A stretch of 64,000 nucleotides of DNA. Source: Pseudomonas sp. Bc-h. Lineage in GTDB: Bacteria > Pseudomonadota > Gammaproteobacteria > Pseudomonadales > Pseudomonadaceae. The notes under the pieces were generated by a model that searched no databases, was not told the origin of the DNA, and worked only from the letters and a program-made list of their open reading frames with translations. The position numbers and the translations under genes are program-made. Shown piece after piece: positions 25,737 through 35,015 of this stretch. Each line of letters begins with the position of its first letter. Position 1 is the first letter of the stretch. The stretch is taken from contig NZ_MUIN01000002.1 in assembly GCF_002080045.1 (NCBI RefSeq), forward strand, positions 1,251 through 65,250, read 5' to 3'.

Positions 25737-27083
25737 ATGACTGCAATTGCCACCACTGACACCGCCGTCCAGACGGCCAGGTCAAAGTATCGCTGGGTAG
25801 TCCTGTCGGTCATCGTTGTCGTCTACATGCTCGCCGCTGCCGACCGGGCCAACATCGGTATCGCTCTGCCCTATATTCAGAAAGAGTTCGGCGCGAGCAA
25901 TGCGCAGGCAGGGCTGCTGGTAAGCGCGTTCTTCCTGTTTTACTCCCTGGGGCAGATTCCAGCGGGCTTCTTGCTGAGCCGGGTAGGGGTGCGCCTGGTC
26001 GCGCCGGTGTCCATCGCCCTGACCTCCGTGGTCACGTTGCTCATAGGCACCGCGCATAACTTCGGGCTTTTGAAGATCTATCGATCAGCGCTCGGTGTGG
26101 CTGAAGCAGCACTGCCGTTGTCGATGCTCAGCACGATCAACCGCTGGTTTCCAGCGCGGGAGAAGGGCCTGGCCACAGGGGCTTTCCTGTCTGCGGCAAA
26201 GATGGGCGCGGTCATCGCTCCGCCCATCGGCGCTGCGCTGATCCTGCTTGATGGCTGGCGCACGATGTTCTTCGCCTTCGCCATCCCCGGTCTGTTGATG
26301 GCGCTGATCTGGTGGTGGCTGGTGCCCAATGATCCTCGTTCGGGAGCGCGGGTCAACGAGGCCGAGGCCGCGTACATCGAGGATCAGACCAAGACCGACG
26401 GCGGCACTGTACGCGCGCACAAAAACTTCGGTGCGCTGGACAAGCTGCTGCGCTACAGACACACGACGCCTCTGGCCACCTCACGTTCGGTGTTCGCATC
26501 ATGGAACATCTGGGGTTGTGGTCTGGGTTATCTGCTGATGACAGGTGTGGTCAACGTCCTGCTTGCCTGGCTGCCGAAGTATTTGGGGGAGGTGAAGCAT
26601 TTCGAGTTGATGCAGATCGGCTTCGTCGCATCGCTGCCTTTCGCGGGCGGCGTGCTTGGCAATATCGTGGGTGGCTGGCTGTCCGACACCGTTCTCGACC
26701 GCCGCAGAAAACCGACGATGATGATCAGCGCTGTGGCGACCTGCCTGATGATGATCGCCCTCGTCTATGCGCCCAACGATCTGCTCTCTGTCAGCCTGCT
26801 GCTGTTTGGCACCGGCTTTTTGCTGAACATCGGCTACTCATCGTTTTCGGTGTATTCGATGGGCCTGACCACACGTGCGACTTATCCGGTCGCAGCGTCC
26901 CTGGTGAACAGCGCCGGTCAGGCAGGCGGGGCCATGGCGCCTCTGATCACCGGCATGCTTCTGGACAGCTATAGCTGGACGGCGGTGTTTCTCTTCCTGG
27001 GCGTCTGCTCGTTGGCAGCGCTGGTTTTCGTGCTGTCGATACACGAGCCTGCTGATCTTAGTGAACAGAAGACTGCCGGCTAA
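25737..27083 (+). CDS. MFS transporter (aromatic/organic-acid symporter type)
   Basis: A 448-residue 12-helix MFS carrier of the anion:cation symporter group. It has AAADRANIGIALPYIQKEFG in helix 1, LGQIPAGFLLSRVGVR as the loop 2-3 signature and a matching WLSDTVLDRRRKP loop in the second half. The start at 25737 is set by GGGAGGGG just ahead. It converges on the LysR gene with a strong terminator between. With the RraA-like and oxidoreductase genes beyond, it probably imports a carboxylic acid broken down by those enzymes. The exact substrate is not readable. Confidence 0.82.
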   Translation: MTAIATTDTAVQTARSKYRWVVLSVIVVVYMLAAADRANIGIALPYIQKEFGASNAQAGLLVSAFFLFYSLGQIPAGFLLSRVGVRLVAPVSIALTSVVTLLIGTAHNFGLLKIYRSALGVAEAALPLSMLSTINRWFPAREKGLATGAFLSAAKMGAVIAPPIGAALILLDGWRTMFFAFAIPGLLMALIWWWLVPNDPRSGARVNEAEAAYIEDQTKTDGGTVRAHKNFGALDKLLRYRHTTPLATSRSVFASWNIWGCGLGYLLMTGVVNVLLAWLPKYLGEVKHFELMQIGFVASLPFAGGVLGNIVGGWLSDTVLDRRRKPTMMISAVATCLMMIALVYAPNDLLSVSLLLFGTGFLLNIGYSSFSVYSMGLTTRATYPVAASLVNSAGQAGGAMAPLITGMLLDSYSWTAVFLFLGVCSLAALVFVLSIHEPADLSEQKTAG

Positions 27084-27130
27084 ACAACCTTCCATTGGCT
27101 GCAGCGACAGCTGACGCCGGCGGATCAAGC

Positions 27131-27160
27131 AAGGCGCACGAGTATTGTCTCGTGCGCCTT
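27131..27160. terminator. Bidirectional rho-independent terminator
   Basis: A perfect 12-bp stem (AAGGCGCACGAG with its complement, 27131-27142 and 27149-27160) has a 6-base loop. It is A-rich on the left and T-rich on the right, so it works on both strands. It lies between the convergent MFS and LysR genes. Confidence 0.88.
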
Positions 27161-27161
27161 T

Positions 27162-28067
27162 TCAGCTTTGCAGCTGCCGCGAGAAATCACACAGCTCCAC
27201 GGCCCGGCAGGCGACTTCGGTTACGAATGCCGAGGGCCGGTCGTTCCGGTACATCGCCATGTACGGCACCGGGGGCAACGCCGGGTCAGTGTTGATGATT
27301 GTCAGCTTTCCTTGATCGACCAGCGGGCGAAAGCATTCCAGCGGCAGATAGGTCACGCCCAATCCGGCGGCGGTCAGCCCGAGCATGGCAGTGAGGCTGT
27401 CAGAGGAGAGCGTCTTGGGCAGTTCGATGCCCAGCGCGCCGAGCCATTTGTTCACGAACAGGCCAGACCCCGAGCGCTTGCCCTGCACCAGCACCGGGTA
27501 CCTGGCCAGCTCCGCCAGCCCCACCACCCCTGAATGCGGGATCAACCCGGGTGCTGCCATCCAGGCGTTCTCCACGATGGCCAGCGGCACGGCAGTGACC
27601 TCTGGCGCCGTGAAGGTGTCGGGAATGATGATGAGGTCTACCAGGTCATCCATGAGCTTTTCGTGGAGATTACGGCTCATGTCGACTTCCGGTTCCACGG
27701 TCAGCCCCGGAAAATCCTGCACCAGCCGCGCGATCAGGCGCGGCAGCCAAGTCAGCGCCGTGAGTTCTGTGACGCCCAGTCTCAGCCGTCGAGTAACGAC
27801 ATGAGTGCCGTCTTTCAACGAGGTGATCCGCTCGGCAAGGGTGAGCATTTCTCGGGCGATGACCAGCAGTTCTTCACCGGTTGCAGTGAGTCGCGCGCCG
27901 CGCTGCGAGCGGTCGAACAGTTGCAGGCCGGTGGTCGATTCCAATTCCTGAACGCGTTTGGAAATCGCGGACTGGGTGGTGTGCAGGTGTTCGGCGGCGC
28001 GCTCGAATGTGCCCAGACGTTCGATCCAGTGCAGCGCAGTGAGCTGTCGAAGGGTGATCACATTCAT
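27162..28067 (-). CDS. LysR-family transcriptional regulator
   Basis: A 301-residue LysR regulator. The N-terminal winged helix (about 1-65) reads FERAAEHLHTTQSAISKRVQ and is followed by the linker helix. The ligand-binding domain (about 90-295) includes LGVTELTALTWLPRLIARL and GLGVTYLPLECFRPL. It is divergent from the RraA-like operon and convergent with the MFS gene. A 15-mer shared by both neighbours' upstream regions suggests it controls both. The inducer is probably the transported acid or a breakdown product. Confidence 0.88.
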   Translation of the reverse strand: MNVITLRQLTALHWIERLGTFERAAEHLHTTQSAISKRVQELESTTGLQLFDRSQRGARLTATGEELLVIAREMLTLAERITSLKDGTHVVTRRLRLGVTELTALTWLPRLIARLVQDFPGLTVEPEVDMSRNLHEKLMDDLVDLIIIPDTFTAPEVTAVPLAIVENAWMAAPGLIPHSGVVGLAELARYPVLVQGKRSGSGLFVNKWLGALGIELPKTLSSDSLTAMLGLTAAGLGVTYLPLECFRPLVDQGKLTIINTDPALPPVPYMAMYRNDRPSAFVTEVACRAVELCDFSRQLQS

Positions 28068-28097
28068 TCCTTAAGAGCATGTAGTTGCATAGAATAA

Positions 28098-28112
28098 TAT
28101 CGCTTTTTCTAT
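28098..28112 (+). promoter_or_regulatory. Shared 15-mer and dyad upstream of the RraA-like gene
   Basis: Second copy of TATCGCTTTTTCTAT. Here it is also part of an inverted repeat (ATAGAA about 12 bases upstream, TTCTAT at the right end), as expected for a LysR site in the divergent region. Confidence 0.45.
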
Positions 28113-28160
28113 TTAACAGCGTCTTTATCCTCAGTGACATCAGCCACCCGAGGAACACCC

Positions 28161-28787
28161 ATGAACGCAATCGCTTCAACGTCAGAAGTCAGCGCCCTGT
28201 TGGCGGCGTACACCCGCACCTCGACCTCCATCATCAGCGACTGCCTGGACCGTCTTCCCGGAGCGCCCCTCAAGCCGTTTCATCGCATCGAAGGCACGAT
28301 GGCAGGCATCGCGCTGACAGTGAAAGTCCCCTGCGGAGATAACCGCGCGATTCATCAGGCGCTGGAAATTCTCAGCCCGGGTCAGGTGCTGGTGGTCGAT
28401 GGCGGGGGCGACATCAGCCGTGCTTTGATGGGCGACATCATGGCGGCAATCGCCGAAAAGCGCGGTGCTGCCGGCGTCGTGGTGGACGGCGCCATTCGTG
28501 ACCTGGCAACCATCGGCAAGGGGACATTTCCGGTGTTCGCTCGCGCTGGCTTCCATCGCGGCCCCTACAAAAACGGTCCGGGGGAAATCAACGTCCCGGT
28601 CAGCATTGGCGGCATGCTCGTCTCGCCGGGAGACATCGTCGTAGGCGATCATGACGGCATCGTTGCCTTCCCGGCATCGCAGGCAGAGAGCCTGCTGCAA
28701 CGCTGCCTGGCCACCGAGCAAAAAGAAGCAGAGATGCTGGCGCAAATCGCTGCCGGCACTTACAAAGGCGCCTATGCGGCCCACTGA
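28161..28787 (+). CDS. RraA-like 4-hydroxy-4-methyl-2-oxoglutarate aldolase/demethylase family protein
   Basis: A 208-residue protein of the RraA/HMG-aldolase family. The characteristic segments are SIISDCLDRLPGAP (about residue 23), VVDGGGDISRALMGDIMA (about 81), GVVVDGAIRDL (about 107) and VSIGGMLVSPGDIVVGDHDG (about 146). In this family Arg-Asp of GAIRDL bind substrate and divalent metal. Such enzymes cleave 4-carboxy-4-hydroxy-2-oxo acids to pyruvate plus a second oxo acid in aromatic-acid breakdown. It is followed 16 bases later by an oxidoreductase gene, giving a two-gene operon divergent from LysR. Confidence 0.83.
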   Translation: MNAIASTSEVSALLAAYTRTSTSIISDCLDRLPGAPLKPFHRIEGTMAGIALTVKVPCGDNRAIHQALEILSPGQVLVVDGGGDISRALMGDIMAAIAEKRGAAGVVVDGAIRDLATIGKGTFPVFARAGFHRGPYKNGPGEINVPVSIGGMLVSPGDIVVGDHDGIVAFPASQAESLLQRCLATEQKEAEMLAQIAAGTYKGAYAAH

Positions 28788-28803
28788 AGCGGAAACCAGA
28801 ACA

Positions 28804-29694
28804 ATGAAAATCGGAATTATCGGAGCAGGCGAAGTCGGCCTTACGTACGCGCGGCCGTGGTCGGCGGCGGGGCATGACATCGTCTTGTGCGACTTGAAAC
28901 CGTCCCCCCGTGCCCAGGCGTTCGCCGCGGAGCTGGGGCTGAACGTGTCCACTTCCATTGCCGACGTCGTGCCCGTGTGCGATGTGGTGGTGTCCTGCGT
29001 GTTCGGCACGGTCTCCCTGACGGTTGCCGAACAGGCGCTCGGCAGCATGCAAAAGAACGCGTTGTTCGTCGACATGACCACCGCCGACCCGGCGCAGATC
29101 AGGACCGCTGCTGCCCACGCTGCAGAGTTGGGTGTTGCCTACGTGGACGTCGCGATTCTCGGCGCCATTGCCCTGACCCACGAGAAAACCAACCTGCTCG
29201 GCGCGGGCGTGGGACTGGATCGAGCCATCGACCTGTTCACATCCGCCGGGGCACCGCTCAAGCCCGTGGAAGACGGCGCCGCCGGTGACGCGGCGGCGTT
29301 GAAAATCCTGCGCAGCGTGTTCACCAAGGGGCTTGAAGCGCTGACCATCGAGTGCTTCATGGCCGCCGAAAAGCAGGGCGTGACCGACAAGCTGCACGAC
29401 GCCTTGAGCGACATCGATCAAGCCAGCCTGCGCGACTTTCTCGCAGCGCTGATCCGCACCCATGTGGTTCATGCGCCACGCCGCCTGAAAGAGGTCGAGG
29501 AGGCCGAGCGTCAGTTGCGCGCCGCCGACATGCCGGTGTCGGTGCTGCCCGGTGTCAGGGACTTGTTTCAGCGCACCGCCGATCAGATCCGTTCAAACCC
29601 GCCCCAAGCGGCAGCGCCGAACGTGCAGGAGGCGTTCGAGTGGCTGTTCAAGGCAAATGGCATCAGGCCGGATCGCAGTGCGCCAGAGAACTGA
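28804..29694 (+). CDS. NAD(P)-binding oxidoreductase, 6-phosphogluconate/hydroxyisobutyrate dehydrogenase type
   Basis: A 296-residue dehydrogenase. The Rossmann motif KIGIIGAGEVGLTYA opens the protein and is followed by CDLKPSPRA, the usual cofactor-ribose region. The C-terminal half (about 190-280) resembles the DUF1932 helical domain (EDGAAGDAAALKILRSVFTK with a catalytic-Lys-like position). It should oxidise or reduce a hydroxy acid with NAD(P). Together with the RraA-like aldolase it fits breakdown of a branched hydroxy/oxo acid. Its stop lies four bases from the convergent lipoprotein gene. Confidence 0.82.
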   Translation: MKIGIIGAGEVGLTYARPWSAAGHDIVLCDLKPSPRAQAFAAELGLNVSTSIADVVPVCDVVVSCVFGTVSLTVAEQALGSMQKNALFVDMTTADPAQIRTAAAHAAELGVAYVDVAILGAIALTHEKTNLLGAGVGLDRAIDLFTSAGAPLKPVEDGAAGDAAALKILRSVFTKGLEALTIECFMAAEKQGVTDKLHDALSDIDQASLRDFLAALIRTHVVHAPRRLKEVEEAERQLRAADMPVSVLPGVRDLFQRTADQIRSNPPQAAAPNVQEAFEWLFKANGIRPDRSAPEN

Positions 29695-29698
29695 CCGT

Positions 29699-30094
29699 TT
29701 ACAGGCAAGGAACCTCGTCCACATGAGCAATGACGGATCCGCTGCGGTCGACCAGTTGAACGCCGACTCGGCCGCCCGTGGTGCTCTGGATAAGTGAATA
29801 GTGCTGATCGGGCAGAAACTCATCATAAGTGAGCGTCGCGATGCACAGGCGACGAATGCCTCGATAGTCACGCCTGGTCAGTCCAACCTCGAGACTTTGC
29901 TTGCTCCCGGTGAATTGAAATGTCCTGAGGTCGCTGGCAGGCGTTTCATTAGCCCGCCGGGCAACCATTTCAGTTCCGGATGTCGAGTCAAGGTCAACAA
30001 CGGTTTGCCCGGGTTGCGGGCGTGTGGGATCGACTGCACAACCGTGTACAACCAGCAGCAACGCGGCCGCTCCGACTGTTTTTGGAATACTCAT
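29699..30094 (-). CDS. Small lipoprotein of unknown function
   Basis: A 131-residue protein with a lipoprotein signal (MSIPKTVGAAALLLVVHGC), so Cys19 is the likely lipid anchor. The mature part is short, Arg/Thr-rich and mostly beta-like, with GIRRLCIATLTYDEFLPD in the middle. The in-frame codons upstream of this Met lack membrane character and are excluded. No family is recognised and no partner gene is adjacent on the same strand. Confidence 0.65.
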   Translation of the reverse strand: MSIPKTVGAAALLLVVHGCAVDPTRPQPGQTVVDLDSTSGTEMVARRANETPASDLRTFQFTGSKQSLEVGLTRRDYRGIRRLCIATLTYDEFLPDQHYSLIQSTTGGRVGVQLVDRSGSVIAHVDEVPCL

Positions 30095-30561
30095 GGGTGC
30101 TCCGGGTGTCAGCGGGGAAGGGCAAGGCGCGATCCCGCAAGTGTCGCCAGACCCCCGCAATAGTAGCGCCTGGCGTCATTCGATGAAGGCTTTATCGAGG
30201 CGCGCGATACACGCTGTACAGGGCGTTCGGGAATCTGTGCCTGTGTCGCGCCAGCTCATGTTCGACCCAGTTCAAAGATCGAAATCCGCATGTCTGACTC
30301 CCGACGCCCCAATGGCCGACCTGGAGCCCCTCAGCAACCGCCAATGTAAATAATCTGCAAAGGTCGGCCCCTTTCCTTGTCCGGCTCTGCGTTGCAGGGC
30401 TAAATGTCGCAACAGTTTGAAACAACCTATCGCTTGATCCGCCTTGAACCGTGCCGCAGCCGTCGCGGCGCCTCGTGCCAAAAGCGCGATGCTGGAGTGT
30501 GTCGGCTCGGCAACGGTCGCGCTGACGCTTGATAAATTTCGTCCACCTGCAGAAGTATCCG
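30095..30561. other. Intergenic region upstream of the efflux operon
   Basis: About 465 bases with no supportable gene. It contains the promoter of the RND efflux operon and perhaps that of the lipoprotein gene. No regulator gene is adjacent and no convincing operator was seen. Confidence 0.4.
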
Positions 30562-31833
30562 ATGACCCAGATTTTGGCAGCCCGCTCACGCAAGCGCCTT
30601 GTATTTGCGCTCCTGATAGCCGCAGCCATTGGCGCTGTCGTTGTGTACATCAACCACCGCTCGCCCTCGGCCCCGACACAGGCCGAGGGCAGCGCCGTTC
30701 CCGCAGGTCCCGGTGGGCGTCATGCCGGGCCTGGCATGGTCGACACCAACGCCACTGTGAGCGTTGCCGTGGGCACGGCGAGTACCGCTGATGTGCCCGT
30801 GATCCAGCAAGCGTTGGGGACCGTCATTCCCAACTATTCGGTCACGGTCACCAGCCGCGTCGACGGCGAACTGATGGCCGTGTATTTCACCGAAGGCCAG
30901 TACGTGAAGAAAGGCCAGCTGCTGGCGCAGATCGACCCCCGAGCCTACCAAGCCACGCTGGATCAATATCAGGGCGACATGGCGCAGAACCAGGCGCTGC
31001 TCAAGAGCGCGCAACTGACCGCCGAACGCTACAAGCGGCTGTTCGCCAAGGACTCGCTGGCCAAGCAGGATCTGGATACCCAGATGGCGACCGTCGGCCA
31101 GTACGCCGGTGCGGTCAAAGCCGATCAGGGGCAGATCGACGCCGCGAAACTCAACCTGACCTACGCCAGAATCGTCTCGCCGATCGATGGCTTCGTCGGC
31201 CTGCGTCTGGTGGACCCGGGCAACGTGGTGTCGTCCAGCAGCACCACCGGCATCGTCACCGTGACCCAGACCAACCCGATTGCCGTGACCTTCAGCCTGC
31301 CGCAAGCGCAGTTGGCCTCGCTGCTGCCCAAGGTGCGCAAGGGCGAGTCGTTGAGTGTGCAGGCCCTCGACCAGTTGGGCACCACGCCGCTGGCCAGCGG
31401 CACGCTGAAATTCATCAGCAACGAGATCGACACCACCACCGGCAGCATCAAGTTGAAAGCGCTGTTCGACAACCCCGACGAGAAGCTCTACCCCAACCAG
31501 TTCGTTAACGTGAAGCTGACGACCGACATCCTGCACAACGCCGTGGTGGTGCCGTCGGCCGCTGTGCAACTGAGCAGCGATGGCGAGTTTCTGTACGTGG
31601 TCAAGGACGGCAAAACCAATCGCCGCAGCATCACCATCGGCCCGGTCATGGGCGATCAGACGGTGATCACCAACGGCGTGGAGCAGGGCGAACAAGTGGT
31701 CACCCGAGGCATCGATCACCTGCGCGAAGGCAGCAAGGTCGAGGTCGAGAAACCCGCCAGCGATGGGGCCAAGCCCCTCGACCAGGCCACGGCCAAACGT
31801 ACCTTGCCCGCCACCGGCAATGTTACCCCATGA
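30562..31833 (+). CDS. muxA: RND efflux periplasmic adaptor (MuxA/MdtA)
   Basis: A 423-residue membrane-fusion protein. An N-terminal anchor ([19 protein letters not shown]) is followed by a low-complexity linker, then the lipoyl/hairpin region ([20 protein letters not shown]; coiled hairpin about 120-190) and the beta-barrel domain. The order adaptor, pump, pump, outer-membrane factor matches mdtABC of enterics and muxABC-opmB of Pseudomonas. It bridges the inner-membrane pumps and the outer-membrane channel. Its stop overlaps the next start by 4 bases. The ATG at 30562 is chosen because the membrane anchor starts soon after. Confidence 0.9.
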   Translation: MTQILAARSRKRLVFALLIAAAIGAVVVYINHRSPSAPTQAEGSAVPAGPGGRHAGPGMVDTNATVSVAVGTASTADVPVIQQALGTVIPNYSVTVTSRVDGELMAVYFTEGQYVKKGQLLAQIDPRAYQATLDQYQGDMAQNQALLKSAQLTAERYKRLFAKDSLAKQDLDTQMATVGQYAGAVKADQGQIDAAKLNLTYARIVSPIDGFVGLRLVDPGNVVSSSSTTGIVTVTQTNPIAVTFSLPQAQLASLLPKVRKGESLSVQALDQLGTTPLASGTLKFISNEIDTTTGSIKLKALFDNPDEKLYPNQFVNVKLTTDILHNAVVVPSAAVQLSSDGEFLYVVKDGKTNRRSITIGPVMGDQTVITNGVEQGEQVVTRGIDHLREGSKVEVEKPASDGAKPLDQATAKRTLPATGNVTP

Positions 31834-34800
31834 ATCCGTCGCGACTGTTTATCCAGCGTCCTGTGGCCACGATGTTGCTGATGCTGGCGGTAATGCTGGC
31901 CGGCATTTTCGCGTACCGTTTGCTCTCAACCTCGGCGCTGCCGGAAGTCGACTACCCGACCATTCAGGTCAGTACCCTGTATCCGGGCGCCAGTTCCAGC
32001 GTACTGGCATCTGCCGTCACTGCGCCGCTGGAGCGGCAGTTGGGACAGATGTCCGGGTTGTCGCAGATGTACTCGACCAGTTCGGCCGGGGCTTCGGTGA
32101 TCACCCTGAAGTTCTCCCTGGACCTGTCACTGGACGTCGCCGAGCAAGAGGTGCAGGCCGCCATCAACGCCGCCGACAGCCTCCTGCCCACTGACCTGCC
32201 GAACCCGCCCACCTATAAAAAGGTCAACCCGGCGGACACGGCGGTGCTGACATTGGCGGTCACCTCCGACAGTCTGCCGCTCACCCGCGTGCAGGATCTG
32301 GTCAACACGCGCGTAGCGCTCAAGCTCTCGCAAATTTCCGGCGTGGGCATGGTCAGCCTCGCGGGCGGTCAGCAGCCGGCGGTCAAGATCGAGGTCAATC
32401 CCACCAGTCTGGCGGCCCACGGCCTGACCCTTGAAGACGTTTACGACAAGGTCAACGCCGCCAACGTCAATGGCTCCAAGGGCGGGTTCGATGGCCCTGC
32501 GCATTCGATCACCATCGACGCCAACGACCAGCTGCGCGATGCCGTGGAGTACGGCGAGTTGGTGCTTGCGTACGAGAACGGCGCGGCCCTGCGCCTGAAG
32601 GATGTGGCCACTACCGCCGAAGCGCCTCAGGACCAGTACCTGTCGGCGACCGCCAACGGGCAACCGGCGATTGTCATTGCCGTGCAGCGCCAGCCCGGCG
32701 CCAACGTGATCGAGGTGGTCGACAGCATCAAGGCCAAGCTGCTGACGTTACAGTCGGCGTTGCCGGACTCGGTGAAACTCACGGTGATCAGCGACCGCAC
32801 GCAAACCATCCGCGCCTCGATCAAGGACGTGCAGATCGAACTGCTGCTGTCCATCGGTCTGGTGGTGCTGGTGACCTTTGCCTTCCTCGGCAACTTCACC
32901 GCCACGCTGATTCCGAGCCTTGCGGTGCCGCTGTCGCTGATCGGTACTTTCGGGGTGATGTACCTGGCAGGCTTCAGCGTGAACAACTTGACGCTGATGG
33001 CGCTGACCATCGCCACCGGCTTCGTCATCGACGACGCCATCGTGGTGGTCGAGAACATTTCCCGGCATCTGGAGGAGGGCGAAGAGCCCATGGCCGCGGC
33101 CTTCAAGGGCTCGCAGGAAATCGGCTTCACGATCATCTCGCTGACGTTTTCGCTGATCGCCGTGCTGATTCCGCTGCTGTTCATGGGCGATGTGGTGGGG
33201 CGGCTGTTCCGCGAGTTCGCCATTACCCTGGCGGTGGCGATTCTGGTGTCGATGATTGTCTCCCTGACGCTCACCCCCATGCTCTGCGCCCACCTGCTGC
33301 GCCATGTCCCGGAAGAGGGTAAGGGTCGCTTTGCCGCGTGGGGCGACCGTCACTATCACAAAGTGCTCAACGCCTATGATCGCGGCCTGGTGTGGGTGCT
33401 GGATCACCAGCGTCTGACCCTGCTGGTGGCGGTGGCTACCGTGGCGCTGACCGGTTTTCTCTATCTCGTGGTGCCCAAAGGGTTCTTTCCGACTCAGGAC
33501 ACCGGCCTGATCCAGGGCTTTACCCGCGCGTCTCAAGACGTCTCGTTCAGCGAAATGGCCCGTCGTCAGCAGGCCATGGTGGAGGTGGTTCGCCAGGATC
33601 CGGCAGTGCAGTCGGTGTCGTCCACCATCGGTGTCGACGGCAACAACAATTCCCTGAACAACGGCTGTTTGCAGATCGAGCTCAAACCCTTCGAAGACCG
33701 CGACGACACGGCGACCCAGGTCATTACCCGCCTGGAGAAATCCGCCAGTGCCGTGGCCGGAATCCAACTCAATCTGGTGTCATCTCAAGACCTCACGGTC
33801 GACGATCAACTGACCCCCAGCCAGTACCAGTTCACCCTCGACGATTCGGAAAGCGCCAACCTCTCGGCGCTGGTGCCCCGGCTGATGGAGAAGCTGCAGC
33901 ACCGCGTGGAAATGCGTGACGTCATCGACAACCTGCAGGATCAGGGGCTGGTCGCTTACGTGGAGCTGGATCGCGCCGCTGCCATGCGCTATGGCATCAG
34001 TGCCGCGGACGTCGACACGGCGCTGTACAACGCCTTCGGCCAGCGGCTGATTTCCACCATCTTCACTCAGTCCAACCAGTACCGTGTGGTGCTGCAAGTG
34101 CCGGGCAAATTCCAGCAGAACCTGGCATCGTTCGACAACATCTATCTGGCGGCGGCGACGGGTACCACAACCGCGTCGACCACCAGCAGCTCCAGCACCA
34201 CCACATCGAGCACCAGCAGTTCGACTGGCTCAACGACGGCCACTGCGCCGGCGCAAATGGTGCGCCTGACCGACATCGCCAAGGTCGGCCAACGCACCGG
34301 TTCGCTGTCGCTGAGCCGGTTGGACCAGTTCCCGGCGGTGACCGTCTCGTTCAACCTGGCGGACGGCTATTCCCTGGAACAGGCGCAGCAGGCCATCGCG
34401 CAGGTCATGACCGAACTCGACGCGCCGAGCAGCATCACGTTGCGATACCAAGGCGCCGCCGAGGCCTTTCAGACCGCCACCGGCAATACGCTGTGGCTGA
34501 TCCTCGCGGCGCTGGTGACCATGTACATCGTGCTGGGCATGCTCTACGAGAGCTTCATCCACCCGGTGACGATTCTCTCGACCCTGCCGTCGGCCGCCAT
34601 CGGTGCGTTACTGGCGCTGCTGCTCACCGACACGGAATTCAGTCTGATCGCCCTGATCGGAGTGATTTTGCTGATCGGGATCGTCAAGAAGAACGCGATC
34701 ATGATGATCGACTTCGCCCTGGAAGGCCGCCAGCATCAGCGCCTCAACGCCCGAGACGCGATTCATCGCGCGGCGCTGCTGCGTTTGCGACCGATTCTGA

Positions 34801-35015
34801 TGACCACCTTGGCGGCACTCTTTGGCGCCTTGCCGCTGATGCTCGCGACCGGAGCGGGCGCGGAGCTGCGTCGGCCTTTAGGGCTGGTAATCGTCGGGGG
34901 CCTGCTGCTGAGCCAGATCCTCACGCTGTTCACCACCCCGGTGATTTACCTGTTGTTCGATAGCCTGTCGGAACGGGCCAAGGCGCGTTTCAGCCGGGGC
35001 AGGGCGAAGGCATGA
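31830..35015 (+). CDS. muxB: RND efflux pump subunit (MuxB/MdtB)
   Basis: A 1061-residue RND transporter with 12 membrane helices and two large periplasmic loops. The proton-relay motif [14 protein letters not shown] is in helix 4. It works with the second RND subunit as a hetero-multimeric proton antiporter exporting drugs or other amphiphiles. Residues about 775-806, in the second periplasmic loop, are almost entirely Ser, Thr and Gly, an unusual low-complexity insertion. The gene overlaps both neighbours by 4 bases, so translation is coupled. Confidence 0.92.
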   Translation: MNPSRLFIQRPVATMLLMLAVMLAGIFAYRLLSTSALPEVDYPTIQVSTLYPGASSSVLASAVTAPLERQLGQMSGLSQMYSTSSAGASVITLKFSLDLSLDVAEQEVQAAINAADSLLPTDLPNPPTYKKVNPADTAVLTLAVTSDSLPLTRVQDLVNTRVALKLSQISGVGMVSLAGGQQPAVKIEVNPTSLAAHGLTLEDVYDKVNAANVNGSKGGFDGPAHSITIDANDQLRDAVEYGELVLAYENGAALRLKDVATTAEAPQDQYLSATANGQPAIVIAVQRQPGANVIEVVDSIKAKLLTLQSALPDSVKLTVISDRTQTIRASIKDVQIELLLSIGLVVLVTFAFLGNFTATLIPSLAVPLSLIGTFGVMYLAGFSVNNLTLMALTIATGFVIDDAIVVVENISRHLEEGEEPMAAAFKGSQEIGFTIISLTFSLIAVLIPLLFMGDVVGRLFREFAITLAVAILVSMIVSLTLTPMLCAHLLRHVPEEGKGRFAAWGDRHYHKVLNAYDRGLVWVLDHQRLTLLVAVATVALTGFLYLVVPKGFFPTQDTGLIQGFTRASQDVSFSEMARRQQAMVEVVRQDPAVQSVSSTIGVDGNNNSLNNGCLQIELKPFEDRDDTATQVITRLEKSASAVAGIQLNLVSSQDLTVDDQLTPSQYQFTLDDSESANLSALVPRLMEKLQHRVEMRDVIDNLQDQGLVAYVELDRAAAMRYGISAADVDTALYNAFGQRLISTIFTQSNQYRVVLQVPGKFQQNLASFDNIYLAAATGTTTASTTSSSSTTTSSTSSSTGSTTATAPAQMVRLTDIAKVGQRTGSLSLSRLDQFPAVTVSFNLADGYSLEQAQQAIAQVMTELDAPSSITLRYQGAAEAFQTATGNTLWLILAALVTMYIVLGMLYESFIHPVTILSTLPSAAIGALLALLLTDTEFSLIALIGVILLIGIVKKNAIMMIDFALEGRQHQRLNARDAIHRAALLRLRPILMTTLAALFGALPLMLATGAGAELRRPLGLVIVGGLLLSQILTLFTTPVIYLLFDSLSERAKARFSRGRAKA

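Noticed and set aside
28182..29472. Two overlapping minus-strand frames opposite the RraA-like and oxidoreductase genes
   Set aside because: They mirror two well-supported enzymes and show no domain signature.
30192..30653. Minus-strand frame upstream of the efflux operon
   Set aside because: No family signature, no ribosome-binding site, and it runs into the muxA start.
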